21,737 nucleotides of DNA. It comes from an uncultured bacterium (lineage in GTDB: Bacteria > Edwardsbacteria > AC1 > EtOH8). Made by a program: the position numbers and the translations under genes. The notes under the pieces were generated by a model. The model was not told where the DNA came from and did no database searches. It worked only from the letters and a program-made list of their open reading frames with translations. This document shows, in pieces, positions 1-9,023 of this stretch. Every line of letters begins with the position of its first letter. The stretch's first letter is position 1. The stretch spans positions 1 to 21,737 of the forward strand of contig CALGNM010000153.1 in assembly GCA_937958665.1 (NCBI GenBank). Direction: 5' to 3'.

Positions 1-7
1 TTTTTTC

Positions 8-36
8 TTGAAACTGGCATATTTTTGCTGTAATAT
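8..36 (+). promoter_or_regulatory. Sigma70-like promoter of the first operon
   Basis: TTGAAA at 8-13 and TAATAT at 31-36 are separated by exactly 17 bases, close to the sigma70 consensus. The predicted transcript start is about 43, which lies downstream of the upstream in-frame TTG at 8 and so supports ATG 62 as the asparaginase start. A dyad, TTGCT-N7-AGCAA at 25-41, overlaps the -10 box and could be an operator. Confidence 0.65.
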
Positions 37-41
37 AGCAA
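25..41. promoter_or_regulatory. Inverted repeat overlapping the -10 box, candidate operator
   Basis: The 17-base element TTGCTGTAATATAGCAA has perfect 5-base arms (25-29 and 37-41) around an AT-rich centre that includes the -10 hexamer. A repressor bound here would block RNA polymerase. The TTG...CAA ends recall Rex operators, and rex is in this operon, but known Rex sites are usually one or more bases longer and carry longer arms, so the assignment to Rex is only a guess. Confidence 0.4.
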
Positions 42-61
42 CAGGATGGTATGATTGGCAT

Positions 62-1078
62 ATGAATAAAAAAGCCAAAGGAAGGCCCCGGATAGTCATC
101 ATCTTCACCGGCGGAACCATCGCCATGAAGGCCGACCGTCAGAAGGGCGGGACGGTACCGTCCCTCAAGGGACGGGATTTAATTGCCCAGGTGCCGGGCA
201 TCTCCCGGCTGGCTGCGGTAAAAGTCCACGATTTCGGGCAGTACCCCGGCCCCCACATGACCCCGGCACTGATGCTGGATCTTTCCCGGCTGGTCCAGAG
301 GTATCTCTCACAGAAGGATATCTGCGGGGCGATAGTCACCCATGGCACCGACACTCTGGAGGAGACCGCCTTCTTGCTGGACCTGTGCCTTGATACCCGG
401 AAGCCGGTAGTAGTGGTGGGAGCCATGAAGGACTGCACTGAGCTGGGCTGGGACGGCCCGGCCAATCTTATGGGAGCTGCCCGGACTACGGTTTCGCCGG
501 AAGCCAGGAACAAGGGGGTACTGGTGTTCCTGAACAATACCATCAACTCGGCCGGGGAGGTCACCAAGACCAGCACCGACTCCTTCGAAACCTTCCGCAG
601 CCCCGACCTGGGGCCGCTGGGTTGGGTAGACCAGGACCGGGTGCTGTTCTATCGCCAGCCGCTGTACCGGGAGCATCATCCGGTCAGGCAGATTGAGCCG
701 CGGGTGGAGCTGTTCAAGATGGCGGTGGGAATGGATGACCGGCTGATTAGGTACGCGGTCGATTCCGGGGCCAAAGGATTGGTGATCGAGGGCATGGGCC
801 GGGGGAACGTTCCCCCTTCGGTAGTACCAGGGATTGAGTATGCGATCAGCCAAGATCTGCCGGTGGTGTTGTGCTCCCGCTGCATCGGGGGGAGGGTGCT
901 GGGCACCTATGCCTACGAGGGTGGTGGGGCTCAACTCAGGAAAGTGGGGGTGATCCTAGGTGGGCACCTGCCGGGGCAGAAGGCCCGGATCAAGCTGATG
1001 GTCCTGCTGGGCCGGGGGTTGAGGGGCGACCGGATCAAGGAAGCCTTCGAGTGCATCGAATATTCCTGCATTGGCTGA
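62..1078 (+). CDS. L-asparaginase (asparaginase/glutaminase family)
   Basis: This 338-residue enzyme should hydrolyse L-asparagine to aspartate and ammonia. The family's active-site elements are all present: FTGGTI with Thr19, HGTDT with Thr96 and Asp97, and VTKT with Lys169, matching the Thr-Thr-Asp-Lys set of bacterial asparaginases. No signal peptide is visible, which favours a cytoplasmic enzyme of the type I kind. I chose ATG 62 because an in-frame TTG at 8 lies inside the -35 box and would predate the transcript. It is the first gene of a tight operon, 3 bases before the FAD oxidase gene. The family call is secure; cytoplasmic location and preference over glutamine are inferred. Confidence 0.93.
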   Translation: MNKKAKGRPRIVIIFTGGTIAMKADRQKGGTVPSLKGRDLIAQVPGISRLAAVKVHDFGQYPGPHMTPALMLDLSRLVQRYLSQKDICGAIVTHGTDTLEETAFLLDLCLDTRKPVVVVGAMKDCTELGWDGPANLMGAARTTVSPEARNKGVLVFLNNTINSAGEVTKTSTDSFETFRSPDLGPLGWVDQDRVLFYRQPLYREHHPVRQIEPRVELFKMAVGMDDRLIRYAVDSGAKGLVIEGMGRGNVPPSVVPGIEYAISQDLPVVLCSRCIGGRVLGTYAYEGGGAQLRKVGVILGGHLPGQKARIKLMVLLGRGLRGDRIKEAFECIEYSCIG

Positions 1079-1081
1079 AAG

Positions 1082-2485
1082 ATGGAATGTCGTGAACTAA
1101 ACAACGGTCACATCGATCGGTTAATATCGGTTGTGGGCCAGCGTCATGTTTTGACGGTCGACGACGACAAGGAGCCCTACTCCCGGGACGAAACCCTGCA
1201 TCAAAAATTCATGCCGGCAGCGGTGGTCAAGCCTGGCAATACCGCAGAGGTTTCGGCTATCATGGGGCTGGCAAGCGCCGAGAAAATTCCGGTGACTCCC
1301 CGCGGGGCGGGGACCGGCTTGTCCGGCGGGGCCTTGCCGGTGTACGGGGGCATAGTGCTTTCATTGGAACGTCTAAATCGGATAATGGAGATTGATGAAG
1401 ATAACCTGATGGTAGTCACCCAGCCGGCGGTGATTACCGGCCAACTCCAGAAAGCGGTAGAGGAGAAGGGTCTGTTCTATCCCCCCGATCCGGCCAGTCT
1501 TGATTCCTGCTCCATCGGCGGCAACATCGCCGAGAATGCCGGAGGGGCTAGGGCCTTCAAGTACGGGGTGACTAGGCACTATCTGTGCGGCTTGGAGGTG
1601 GTCTGGCCAAGCGGCATGATTTCAAGGCTGGGGGGGCGGAACATCAAGGATGTGTCCGGCTACGACCTGATGCACCTGTTGTGCGGTTCGGAGGGCACCT
1701 TGGCGGTGGTAACCGAGATCACCTTGAGGCTTCTGCCAAAGCCCAGATATCAGACCGATCTGCTGATACCTTTCTCCTCCATCGAGGATGCGGTGAGGGC
1801 CACTGGCGGATTCATCCGGCAGAGGATAGTTCCCACCACCATGGAATTCATGGAACGCAAGGCTATTCTGGCTTCGGAAGCATTGTTGGAGAAAAAAGCC
1901 CCTTATCGTGAGGCTGAGGCCCATCTGCTGGTCCAACTCGACGGTGAGGAACGCCTAGAGTTGCAGAAGGTCTATGAGAGGATAGGTGAAATAGTGTCGG
2001 ATTACGGGGCCTTGGATGTGCTGGTGGCCGAGGATCGTCCTTCCCAGGACCGACTGTGGGAAGTGCGCCGATCCATCTCCGAGGCCCTGACTGCCAAGAG
2101 CCCCATCCGGGAAAGGGAGGATGTGGTGGTGCCCAGGTCGAAGATACCTCTGCTGTTCCGGGAACTCGCCCGGCTGCAGGAAAAATACTCCGTCGAAATC
2201 GTGTCATTTGGTCACATCGGGGACGGGAATATCCATGTCAACATCCTGAAGGGTGAGATCGGAGACGCAGAGTGGCGCCAGTCCCTGCCGGCGCTGTTGA
2301 CCGAGATGTTCAATAAAGTGGTGGCTCTGGGCGGGGCCATCTCCGGGGAGCATGGCATCGGCTATGTCAAGAAACGTTTTCTGCCCCTGGGGGTGGACGG
2401 CCCGGCCCTGGAAGCCATGCGGGCCGTCAAGCGGGCGCTGGACCCGGAGGGGATACTTAATCCCGGGAAGATTTTCGATGCCTAG
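1082..2485 (+). CDS. FAD-linked oxidase, GlcD / D-lactate dehydrogenase type
   Basis: The 467-residue protein belongs to the PCMH-type FAD oxidases that oxidise 2-hydroxy acids such as glycolate or D-lactate. The N-terminal FAD domain shows PRGAGTGLSGGA (73-84), PPDPAS (134-139) and GGNIAENAGG (146-155). The C-terminal cap has HIGDGNIH (His378) and SGEHGIG (His424), with the usual NPGKIF near the end. Length fits GlcD subunits. No GlcE or GlcF (iron-sulphur) partner is nearby, so the electron acceptor is unclear; an electron-transfer flavoprotein encoded elsewhere is possible. The gene overlaps rex by 8 bases, suggesting translational coupling. Substrate cannot be decided from sequence. Confidence 0.9.
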   Translation: MECRELNNGHIDRLISVVGQRHVLTVDDDKEPYSRDETLHQKFMPAAVVKPGNTAEVSAIMGLASAEKIPVTPRGAGTGLSGGALPVYGGIVLSLERLNRIMEIDEDNLMVVTQPAVITGQLQKAVEEKGLFYPPDPASLDSCSIGGNIAENAGGARAFKYGVTRHYLCGLEVVWPSGMISRLGGRNIKDVSGYDLMHLLCGSEGTLAVVTEITLRLLPKPRYQTDLLIPFSSIEDAVRATGGFIRQRIVPTTMEFMERKAILASEALLEKKAPYREAEAHLLVQLDGEERLELQKVYERIGEIVSDYGALDVLVAEDRPSQDRLWEVRRSISEALTAKSPIREREDVVVPRSKIPLLFRELARLQEKYSVEIVSFGHIGDGNIHVNILKGEIGDAEWRQSLPALLTEMFNKVVALGGAISGEHGIGYVKKRFLPLGVDGPALEAMRAVKRALDPEGILNPGKIFDA

Positions 2486-3110
2486 GTCCGGACGGATACC
2501 TGAGTCGGCCATCCGCCGGCTGTCTTTGTACTATCACCATTTGGAATCCCTCCGCCGGCTGGGGGTGGAGACCATCTCCTCCCGGGAGATAGCCTCGGTT
2601 TACAGCCTTGAGCCGTTCCAGGTGCGCAAGGATTTCTCATATTTCGGGGCCTTCGGTCGCCGGGGCCGGGGATACCGCGTGGCCCGCTTGATGGAGAAAC
2701 TGGGCGGCATCCTGGGACTGAACCGGAACTGGAACATGTGCCTGGTGGGGGCTGGTAACATAGGGCTGGCCATGTATCGCTATCAGGATTTCACCCAGCG
2801 GGGGTTCAACATAAGGGCGGTGTTCGATTCCGATCCAGGCAAGGTGGGCCGGGTGCTGCCCCCGGGACTGGCCATCCAGCCCATGCAGGAGATCGCATCC
2901 ACTGTCGCCAGGCGCCGGATCAAAATCGGGATCGTGGCCGTACCGGCCCAGGCCGCCCAGCTGGCGGTGGAGAAGCTGACCTTGGCCGGCATCCGGGCCA
3001 TCCTGTTCTTTCCCTCCAGCCAGGTGGCGGTTCCTGAGGGAGTGGCCCTGCGACGGGTCAACCTGGTGTCGGATCTGGAATTCCTAAGCTATTTCCTAAC
3101 CAACAGCTGA
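2478..3110 (+). CDS. rex: Redox-sensing transcriptional repressor Rex
   Basis: Rex senses the NADH/NAD+ ratio and releases DNA when NADH binds. The 210-residue product has an N-terminal winged helix starting IPESAIRRLSLYY, with a recognition region around 48-66 (QVRKDFSYFG...GRGY). A Rossmann domain follows, with GAGNIG at 91-96. The C-terminal tail YFLTNS resembles the domain-swapped helix of the family. I chose ATG 2478, overlapping the end of the oxidase gene, because residues from here match the usual Rex start and the upstream extension is only the oxidase in another frame. Its location among NADH- and flavin-linked genes suggests it may regulate its own operon. Lpd follows after 6 bases. 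Confidence 0.95.
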   Translation: MPRSGRIPESAIRRLSLYYHHLESLRRLGVETISSREIASVYSLEPFQVRKDFSYFGAFGRRGRGYRVARLMEKLGGILGLNRNWNMCLVGAGNIGLAMYRYQDFTQRGFNIRAVFDSDPGKVGRVLPPGLAIQPMQEIASTVARRRIKIGIVAVPAQAAQLAVEKLTLAGIRAILFFPSSQVAVPEGVALRRVNLVSDLEFLSYFLTNS

Positions 3111-3116
3111 GGTTTT

Positions 3117-4496
3117 ATGGAGCATGTAGTGGTAATTGGCGGAGGGCCGGCCGGATACGTGGGGGCCCTGAGGGCCGCCCAGCTGGGGGCCAAAGTAACC
3201 CTGATCGAATCCAGCAGTCTGGGGGGCACTTGCCTCAACGTGGGGTGCATACCCACCAAGGCCCTGCTGGCCTCGGCTTCGGTTATGCAGCAGGTCCAGT
3301 CATCTGCTCAGTTCGGGATCCGGGCCACGGCCTCCGGTTTCGATTGGCCGGAGATTCAGAAGCGCAAGGACAGGGTGGTCAGGAAATCAACCGCCGGGGT
3401 GGGAATGTTGCTAAAAGCCAGGCAGGTGGAGGTGATCACCGGCCGGGCCCGGCTGGCGGGAAAAGGCAAGGTGGAGGTTGAACACCAGGGGCCGGCGCGG
3501 ATGATAAACTACGATAAACTGCTGGTGGCCGCCGGGTCGATGCCGGTACTGCCTCCCATACCCGGCATAGAATTGCCCGGGGTGATAGACAGCACCGGGG
3601 CCCTGTCCCTGGACAAGGTGCCGGACAGCTTGCTTATAATCGGAGGGGGGGTCATCGGTTGCGAGATGGCCGAGGTATTCAGCAGCTTTGGGGCCAAGGT
3701 GGCTATGGTGGAGATGATGCCCCAGCTGGTACCAGGAGAGGATCCCGAGGCTGCCCAGCTGCTGCAGCGGGCGCTATCCAAGCGGGGGGTTGATATAATG
3801 CTGGGCTCGCGGGTGGAAAGACTGACCCTTGCAGACGAACGTCTTTCGGCCGAGGTAGCCGGCCCCGACGGAAAACACCAGACGATAGGGGCGGAGATGG
3901 TTTTGGTGGCGGTGGGCCGGAGGCCGGCCATAGCTGGGCTGGGCCTGGAGGAGGCCGGAGTAGAAATTGAGAGGGGCAGCATCAAGGTAAACTCCCGAAT
4001 GGAGACCAGCCAGCCGGGTATATATGCAGCCGGGGACTGCGTCGGAGGCTGGCTGCTGGCCCATGTGGCCTCGCGGGAGGCCGAAGTTGCGGCCGAGAAC
4101 ATGCTGGGCCACCGGGCCGAGATGGAATATCACGCCATTCCCCGATGTGTCTATACCCATCCCGAGATAGCCTCGGTGGGCATTTCCCTTTCCCCGGTAG
4201 GGGGCCAGGGGATCATCGTTGGTAAATTCCCCTTCTCGGCCAGCGGCAAGGCCAGTTGCCTGGGACAGCTGGATGGATGGGTGAAACTGCTGGCGGATCG
4301 TGACAGCCATCTCTTGCTGGGCTGTGTCATAGTGGGACCCGGGGCCACCGAACTGATAGCCGAGGCTTCTCTGGCAATTTCCCGGGGGTTGGCTCTGGAG
4401 GACCTGGTCAGGGCGGTGCACGCCCATCCCACCCTGCACGAATCCATGCTCGAAGCGGCCCTGGCCGCCCTGGGCCGTCCCCTGCATCTGCCATAA
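3117..4496 (+). CDS. lpdA: Dihydrolipoamide dehydrogenase
   Basis: This 459-residue flavoprotein reoxidises dihydrolipoyl groups with NAD+ as the E3 component of 2-oxoacid dehydrogenase or glycine-cleavage complexes. It shows the FAD dinucleotide fold GGGPAG (8-13), the redox disulphide GGTCLNVGC (Cys39, Cys44), a second NAD-binding GGGVIG, an AGDC flavin motif, and the C-terminal HAHPTLHE (His437, Glu442) active-site base of the partner subunit. There is no N-terminal lipoyl domain. No E1, E2 or gcv genes lie in the window, so its complex is unknown. Placement directly after rex fits an NADH-producing enzyme under redox control. Confidence 0.95.
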   Translation: MEHVVVIGGGPAGYVGALRAAQLGAKVTLIESSSLGGTCLNVGCIPTKALLASASVMQQVQSSAQFGIRATASGFDWPEIQKRKDRVVRKSTAGVGMLLKARQVEVITGRARLAGKGKVEVEHQGPARMINYDKLLVAAGSMPVLPPIPGIELPGVIDSTGALSLDKVPDSLLIIGGGVIGCEMAEVFSSFGAKVAMVEMMPQLVPGEDPEAAQLLQRALSKRGVDIMLGSRVERLTLADERLSAEVAGPDGKHQTIGAEMVLVAVGRRPAIAGLGLEEAGVEIERGSIKVNSRMETSQPGIYAAGDCVGGWLLAHVASREAEVAAENMLGHRAEMEYHAIPRCVYTHPEIASVGISLSPVGGQGIIVGKFPFSASGKASCLGQLDGWVKLLADRDSHLLLGCVIVGPGATELIAEASLAISRGLALEDLVRAVHAHPTLHESMLEAALAALGRPLHLP

Positions 4497-4501
4497 ACAT
4501 G

Positions 4502-4507
4502 GGAGGA
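4502..4507 (+). promoter_or_regulatory. Shine-Dalgarno site that fixes the start of the first binding protein
   Basis: GGAGGA here lies four to five bases before ATG 4511. An in-frame ATG at 4499 sits immediately upstream of this site and would add only MGGA. A ribosome binding GGAGGA would therefore start at 4511, where a clean lipoprotein signal begins. Confidence 0.75.
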
Positions 4508-4510
4508 GCC

Positions 4511-6007
4511 ATGATAAGATATCCGTTCTGGTTGGCTGTGGCTGTCCTGCTGTCCTGCAGCCGAACTGCTGACGACGTCCTGAGGGTGGCCATCAGCGGC
4601 AGGATGATCAGCTATGATCCCCACCTCCAGGATGAGGTGGTCACGGTGGAGACCCTGAACAACATCTATGAGAGCCTGGTATCATTCGACCTGGACATGG
4701 GAATGGTCCCGGTGCTTTGCACCGGATATGCCAGCCTCAGCGACCTTAGGTGGCGATTCTACCTGAGGCCCGGGGTAAAATTCCACAACGGCAAATACCT
4801 CAGGGCCGAGGATGCGGCCTACAGCCTGGCCCGGGCCCGTGACAGTCGGGAATCGGTGTTCAGAAGCATGATGGCCTCGGTCAGCCGCATTGAGGCGGTC
4901 GACAGCTTGACCCTGGACATCGTAACCTTCAAGCCCCGTCCGAACCTAATCCCGGCCCTGTCCCTGATCAGCATCATCCCGGCCGGACATCATCCGGGCC
5001 AGAGCCCGGTGGGGACCGGGCCCTATCGCTACTTGGGGGATAGCTCCCCGGACAGGTTGGTGTTGGAGGCTTTTCCAGAATACTGGGGGCCAAAGCCCGA
5101 CTTCGCTCGGGCCGAGTACCTGGTAATCGAGGATGATGAAAAGAGGAAGGGATTGTTCCTTAATGGCACCATAGATGTCAATGCGGCCATCGAAGAGAGC
5201 GAGATAGCTTCTTTGTCAGGTGAAGGGAAAATCAACCTGATCACCAAGCCCGGAGCCACGGTCAGCCTGCTTGCCATGAATGTCTCGGGGAATCCCAGAG
5301 ACAATCCCCTGGCCGATCAGCGGGTCAGACGGGCCATCTCCTTGGCCATCGACCGGCAGGATATGGCCCAGCAGGTCTGCCGGGGCCATGCCATTCCGGC
5401 CAACCAGGTACTGACCCGTTCGATAATTGGGTACAATCCGGCCTTGCCGGAGATCGGGCAGGACCTTTCTGAAGCCCGCCGCTTGATTGAATCGCTCAAC
5501 CTGAAGGGGCCGCTCTCCCTGACGTTGGAGGTATCCACCGGGGCTCGGGTGGAAGGCGAGTATCTGGCCCGCCAGCTGGCCGAGGCCGGCATCAGCCTCA
5601 CGGTCAGGGCCATGCCTTGGGATAGCCTGTACGGCCGGATTGAGGCCGGTCTTTCGCCGTTCTATCTCATGGGCTTCGGTTACAGCTACAACGATGCCGG
5701 AGAGATGTTGAACGAAATGATCCACAGCCGCGGTCATTGGACCGACTTTGGGGTTCGAAACCAATCCGGCTATTCCAACCCTTGGCTTGATAAACTGATT
5801 GAACAGGCCGACCGGGAGCTGTCCCCCGAGAAGCGCCGCCAGCTGCTGCAGGAAGCGGTGGCCGTCATCTATCGGGAACTGCCCCTGATACCGTTGTACA
5901 TCAGGGGAAGCAACTATGGCCTGAGCCGGGATATCGCCTGGGAGCAAAGGACGGCCGGGTTCCTGCTGGCCCGGGATCTGCACCCGAAAAAGGCGAGGAG
6001 GAGCTAG
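4511..6007 (+). CDS. Family-5 extracellular solute-binding lipoprotein (peptide/nickel type), copy 1
   Basis: The 498-residue product is an SBP_bac_5 (DppA/OppA/NikA-like) binding protein. It begins with a short hydrophobic signal ending LLSC, making Cys16 the likely lipid-anchor residue. The family core appears as YESLVSFD near the N terminus, then WRFYLRPGVKFHNG, a GTGPYRY segment, and RRAISLAIDRQ in the second lobe. It is paralogous to the next gene: the N-terminal blocks NIYESLVSFD and LRPGVKFHNG match NIFEGLVSFD and LRPGVYFHNG. No permease or ATPase genes are adjacent, and a histidine kinase gene follows the pair. Ligand may be a peptide, metal complex or other compound; sequence does not decide it. 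Confidence 0.88.
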   Translation: MIRYPFWLAVAVLLSCSRTADDVLRVAISGRMISYDPHLQDEVVTVETLNNIYESLVSFDLDMGMVPVLCTGYASLSDLRWRFYLRPGVKFHNGKYLRAEDAAYSLARARDSRESVFRSMMASVSRIEAVDSLTLDIVTFKPRPNLIPALSLISIIPAGHHPGQSPVGTGPYRYLGDSSPDRLVLEAFPEYWGPKPDFARAEYLVIEDDEKRKGLFLNGTIDVNAAIEESEIASLSGEGKINLITKPGATVSLLAMNVSGNPRDNPLADQRVRRAISLAIDRQDMAQQVCRGHAIPANQVLTRSIIGYNPALPEIGQDLSEARRLIESLNLKGPLSLTLEVSTGARVEGEYLARQLAEAGISLTVRAMPWDSLYGRIEAGLSPFYLMGFGYSYNDAGEMLNEMIHSRGHWTDFGVRNQSGYSNPWLDKLIEQADRELSPEKRRQLLQEAVAVIYRELPLIPLYIRGSNYGLSRDIAWEQRTAGFLLARDLHPKKARRS

Positions 6008-6008
6008 C

Positions 6009-7487
6009 ATGAGACCGATCATATTAATCTGGCTGGTCGCCGGCCTAGTTATGTGTTCCTGTGCCGGAAACGGCGGGGAGGGGGAACTGCTGTTACTGGC
6101 CATGGAGGACGACATCGTCAACCTGGACCCCTTCCTGCACGATGACAGCATCACTCACTCGGTGCTGGGCAACATCTTTGAGGGTCTGGTGTCATTCGAT
6201 ACCGAGATGCAGCTACAGCCTTCCCTGGCTATAGGTTGGGAGAATCCCGACGACCTTACCTGGCGTTTCCGATTGCGCCCTGGGGTCTATTTCCACAACG
6301 GTCGGGAGATGAAGGCCGATGATGTAAAATACAGCTTGGATCGGGCCAGAAGGGGCAAAGTGGGCTACTACCTGTCGGCGGTCGACCAGGTGAGGGTGCT
6401 GGACGACATGACGATCGAGATCACCACCCTGATGCCTACCTCCATCCTGCTGAACAAGCTGACCTTCATATCCGTCGTCCCCCGGGACAGTGACGAGCCC
6501 TTGTCCATACCGGTGGGAACCGGTCCCTATCGCTTCGTCAAATACCAGCCCAACGGGGAGATGGAGCTCAGGGGATTCGACCGCTACTGGAGAGGGCGAC
6601 CCGCCATCAAGAGGGCGGTGTTTCGGGCCATCCCCGATGAAGCCAGCCGGGTGGAGGCCCTGTTGGCCGGGCAGGTCCACCTGATCAGGGATGTGGAGCG
6701 CCAAACCGCCGAACATTATGTGAACCACCACTTGGTTTCCTTCGTCACCGGCCCCGGGCTGGGAGTCAGCCTGCTGGGCATCAACTTCCGCCAGCCGGGT
6801 CCCTGGCAGGACCGCCGGGTGAGGGAGGCCATTTACTGGGCTATCGACCCAGCCGAAGCCGCCCGGGCCTCAGGCTGGGACGCCCTGCCCATCGACCAGC
6901 TGGTCTCTCCCTATATAGTTGGCTACAGCCCCGATATCAAGGCCAGCCGTCCGGACTTGAAACGGGCCCGAAAACTGCTGGCCGAGGCCGGTTATGCCTC
7001 GGGATTCGATCTGCCCCTGGAGATGTCGCGCAGCGCGGCCAACACCACCGGAGAGGTTCTGACCAGACAGCTGGCCCAGGTGGGCATCAGGGCCAGGCCG
7101 ATATCTTTGGATTGGCCGGAGCTGACCGACCGTCTCAACCGACGCCAGACCCACATGTTCCTGCTGGGATGGTCCTGCAGCTCCGGTGACGCCTCGGACC
7201 TGTTCGATGCCTGCCTACATTCTGGCAAAACCGCCAGTTACGGCAGCGTTAACTGGAGCGGATACAGCAACAGGAAGCTGGACGCCCTGATAGAGAGGAG
7301 CAACCAGGTGCTGGACAACCGGGAAAGGATAGAGATCCTCAAGCAGGCCATGAACCTGGCCATGTCCGACTACCCGATGATCCCGATATTCTCTCGAAAC
7401 CGCATTTATGGGGCCAGCCACCGGATAGTCTTCCATCCCCGCCAGGATGGGCGGATAAAGATCTATGAGATCGCTTGGCGAAAATAA
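6009..7487 (+). CDS. Family-5 extracellular solute-binding lipoprotein, copy 2
   Basis: This 492-residue paralogue starts one base after copy 1, with GGAGG at 5997-6001 seven bases upstream. Its signal peptide ends MCSC, so Cys18 (Ser at -1) is the likelier lipid-anchor than Cys16. Family blocks include NIFEGLVSFD, WRFRLRPGVYFHNG, GTGPYRF and REAIYWAID. The two copies are clearly diverged, which argues for different ligands or roles rather than recent duplication. It lies 15 bases before the sensor kinase gene. Either it delivers substrate to a transporter encoded elsewhere or it presents ligand to the kinase. Confidence 0.88.
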   Translation: MRPIILIWLVAGLVMCSCAGNGGEGELLLLAMEDDIVNLDPFLHDDSITHSVLGNIFEGLVSFDTEMQLQPSLAIGWENPDDLTWRFRLRPGVYFHNGREMKADDVKYSLDRARRGKVGYYLSAVDQVRVLDDMTIEITTLMPTSILLNKLTFISVVPRDSDEPLSIPVGTGPYRFVKYQPNGEMELRGFDRYWRGRPAIKRAVFRAIPDEASRVEALLAGQVHLIRDVERQTAEHYVNHHLVSFVTGPGLGVSLLGINFRQPGPWQDRRVREAIYWAIDPAEAARASGWDALPIDQLVSPYIVGYSPDIKASRPDLKRARKLLAEAGYASGFDLPLEMSRSAANTTGEVLTRQLAQVGIRARPISLDWPELTDRLNRRQTHMFLLGWSCSSGDASDLFDACLHSGKTASYGSVNWSGYSNRKLDALIERSNQVLDNRERIEILKQAMNLAMSDYPMIPIFSRNRIYGASHRIVFHPRQDGRIKIYEIAWRK

Positions 7488-7502
7488 CCGTGATACTTTG
7501 GG

Positions 7503-9023
7503 ATGTTCAGAAGCATTAAGATAAAGCTGGCCACCTCGGCCAGCTTGATGGTGGTGCTGATAATCACCAGCTATTCCCTGGTTACGGTGGTCCATCGACG
7601 CAGCCAGCTCCGTCAGGAGATTTCCGAGGGGGTGGTCAGCTTCGCCCGGCTGACGGTGGCCCCCATCTGCCAGGGATATTACATCTATTATTCCTCCGGC
7701 TATTTCAAGTTCCGGGGGATAGTGGCCGGCCTGTTGCGGATGAACAGCAATGTCTCCGAGATCCAGATAATTGACGTCAGCGGCAATGTGCTGTTTGATT
7801 CCCGGATCAGGGATTACGAACAGCCTGGCAGTCTGCCTTCCCCGGACCAGTACGAGTCAGGCCTGCTGGAGAGGGTCCGGCGCCTCGACCTGAGCCAGCA
7901 GCCGGTCAAGAGCCCGAGCGGCGATTGGGCCATATCAGTGGTGATGCCCTACATAGAGGAATGGGGCCGGCATAGGCTTTCGGTGAGGTACGTGGCCAAC
8001 TACGCTGCCTTGGGCGGACTGGTCCGCAGCAGCATCATCCAGGTGCTGATCACCGGCCTGGTCTTCGTGGTTTTGGGCAGCCTGATTGCCTACTTTATAG
8101 CCCGAACCATCACCGATCCCATCCACCAGCTGTCTATGGCCGCCAGCGATATCGGGGCCGGCCAGCTGGACCGGTCAGTGTCAGTCAAGTCCAACGACGA
8201 GATTGGGGGGCTGGCTGACAGCTTCAACAGTATGGCTAGGCAGTTAAAATCCAATCTGGAGGCGCTTTCGGAATCCTACGACCGTCTAACCCGGGCCAAC
8301 GCCGAGTTGATGGAGCTTGACCGTTTGAAAAGCAATTTCATGGCTAACGTTTCCCATGAGTTGAAGACTCCTCTCACCGCCATTTCCGGATACGCCGACT
8401 ATCTGGCCATGGAGAAGCTGGGCCCATTGACCGAGACCCAGCGCAAGGGGCTGGAGGTTATGCGCCGCAACATCCGCCGACTGACCCGGCAGATCAAGGA
8501 CCTATTAGAATTCATCAGTATGGAGGAGGGGCAGTTTTCCATAACACCGGGAATGTTCGACATCCAGCAGGTCTTCGAGGAGGTGGTCTCCAACTACCGG
8601 ACGGAGCTGGAGAGCAAAAAACTGGCAGCCAGTATCGTTTGCCCACCAGGGCTGGAGCTGTGGGGGGACCGGGAGCGGATCTTTCAAGTGGTCGACAACT
8701 TGTTCATGAATGCCATCAAATTCACCTCCCATGGTAGCATTATTGTTACCGCGGAGATAGAGGCTCCGGGGCGGGCCAGGATAGAGGTGGCCGATAGTGG
8801 GGTGGGCATCCCCCCGGAGGCGGTGGCCCGCATATTCCAGAGGTTTCACCAGCTGGACGGCTCCAGCACCCGCAAGTATGGGGGGGTGGGGCTCGGGCTG
8901 GCCATCGTCAAGTCGATTTTGGATGCCCATCGGACCACTATTGAGGTGGAAAGCACACCGGGCCGGGGCAGCCGGTTCATGTTCCGGCTGCCTACCGGGC
9001 CCGAGGAAGGCAGGAAGACATGA
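7503..9023 (+). CDS. Membrane sensor histidine kinase (HAMP, HisKA, HATPase)
   Basis: The 506-residue kinase has a first membrane helix at about 9-29, a periplasmic domain of about 145 residues (30-172), and a second helix at about 176-199. A HAMP linker starting RTITDPI (201-255) and a short coiled coil follow. The phospho-acceptor motif is FMANVSHELKTP with His285. The ATPase domain has an N box with Asn399 and Asn403, DSGVGIP (431-437) and GGVGLGLAI (460-468). All catalytic elements look intact. It overlaps the response regulator gene by 4 bases (ATGA). The periplasmic domain matches no family I can name and could contact the binding proteins encoded just upstream; that link is inferred. 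Confidence 0.93.
   Translation: MFRSIKIKLATSASLMVVLIITSYSLVTVVHRRSQLRQEISEGVVSFARLTVAPICQGYYIYYSSGYFKFRGIVAGLLRMNSNVSEIQIIDVSGNVLFDSRIRDYEQPGSLPSPDQYESGLLERVRRLDLSQQPVKSPSGDWAISVVMPYIEEWGRHRLSVRYVANYAALGGLVRSSIIQVLITGLVFVVLGSLIAYFIARTITDPIHQLSMAASDIGAGQLDRSVSVKSNDEIGGLADSFNSMARQLKSNLEALSESYDRLTRANAELMELDRLKSNFMANVSHELKTPLTAISGYADYLAMEKLGPLTETQRKGLEVMRRNIRRLTRQIKDLLEFISMEEGQFSITPGMFDIQQVFEEVVSNYRTELESKKLAASIVCPPGLELWGDRERIFQVVDNLFMNAIKFTSHGSIIVTAEIEAPGRARIEVADSGVGIPPEAVARIFQRFHQLDGSSTRKYGGVGLGLAIVKSILDAHRTTIEVESTPGRGSRFMFRLPTGPEEGRKT

Noticed and set aside
8-61. Longer N terminus of the asparaginase from the in-frame TTG at 8
   Set aside because: The TTG is part of a good -35 box, the expected transcript begins near 43, and homologous asparaginases start close to the FTGGTI strand. 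ATG 62 fits all of these.
308-934. Long antisense open frames here and opposite most genes (e.g. 5216-6154, 11011-11883, 13978-14877)
   Set aside because: They are the mirror of GC-rich + strand codons, give no recognisable domains, and lie fully inside well-supported genes.
2352-2477. Upstream extension of the rex reading frame
   Set aside because: These codons are the alternative frame of the C-terminal GEHGIG region of the oxidase. Rex homology begins at ATG 2478.
4511-7487. A complete ABC peptide importer operon
   Set aside because: Only the binding-protein genes are present; no permease or ATP-binding protein gene follows or precedes them in the window.
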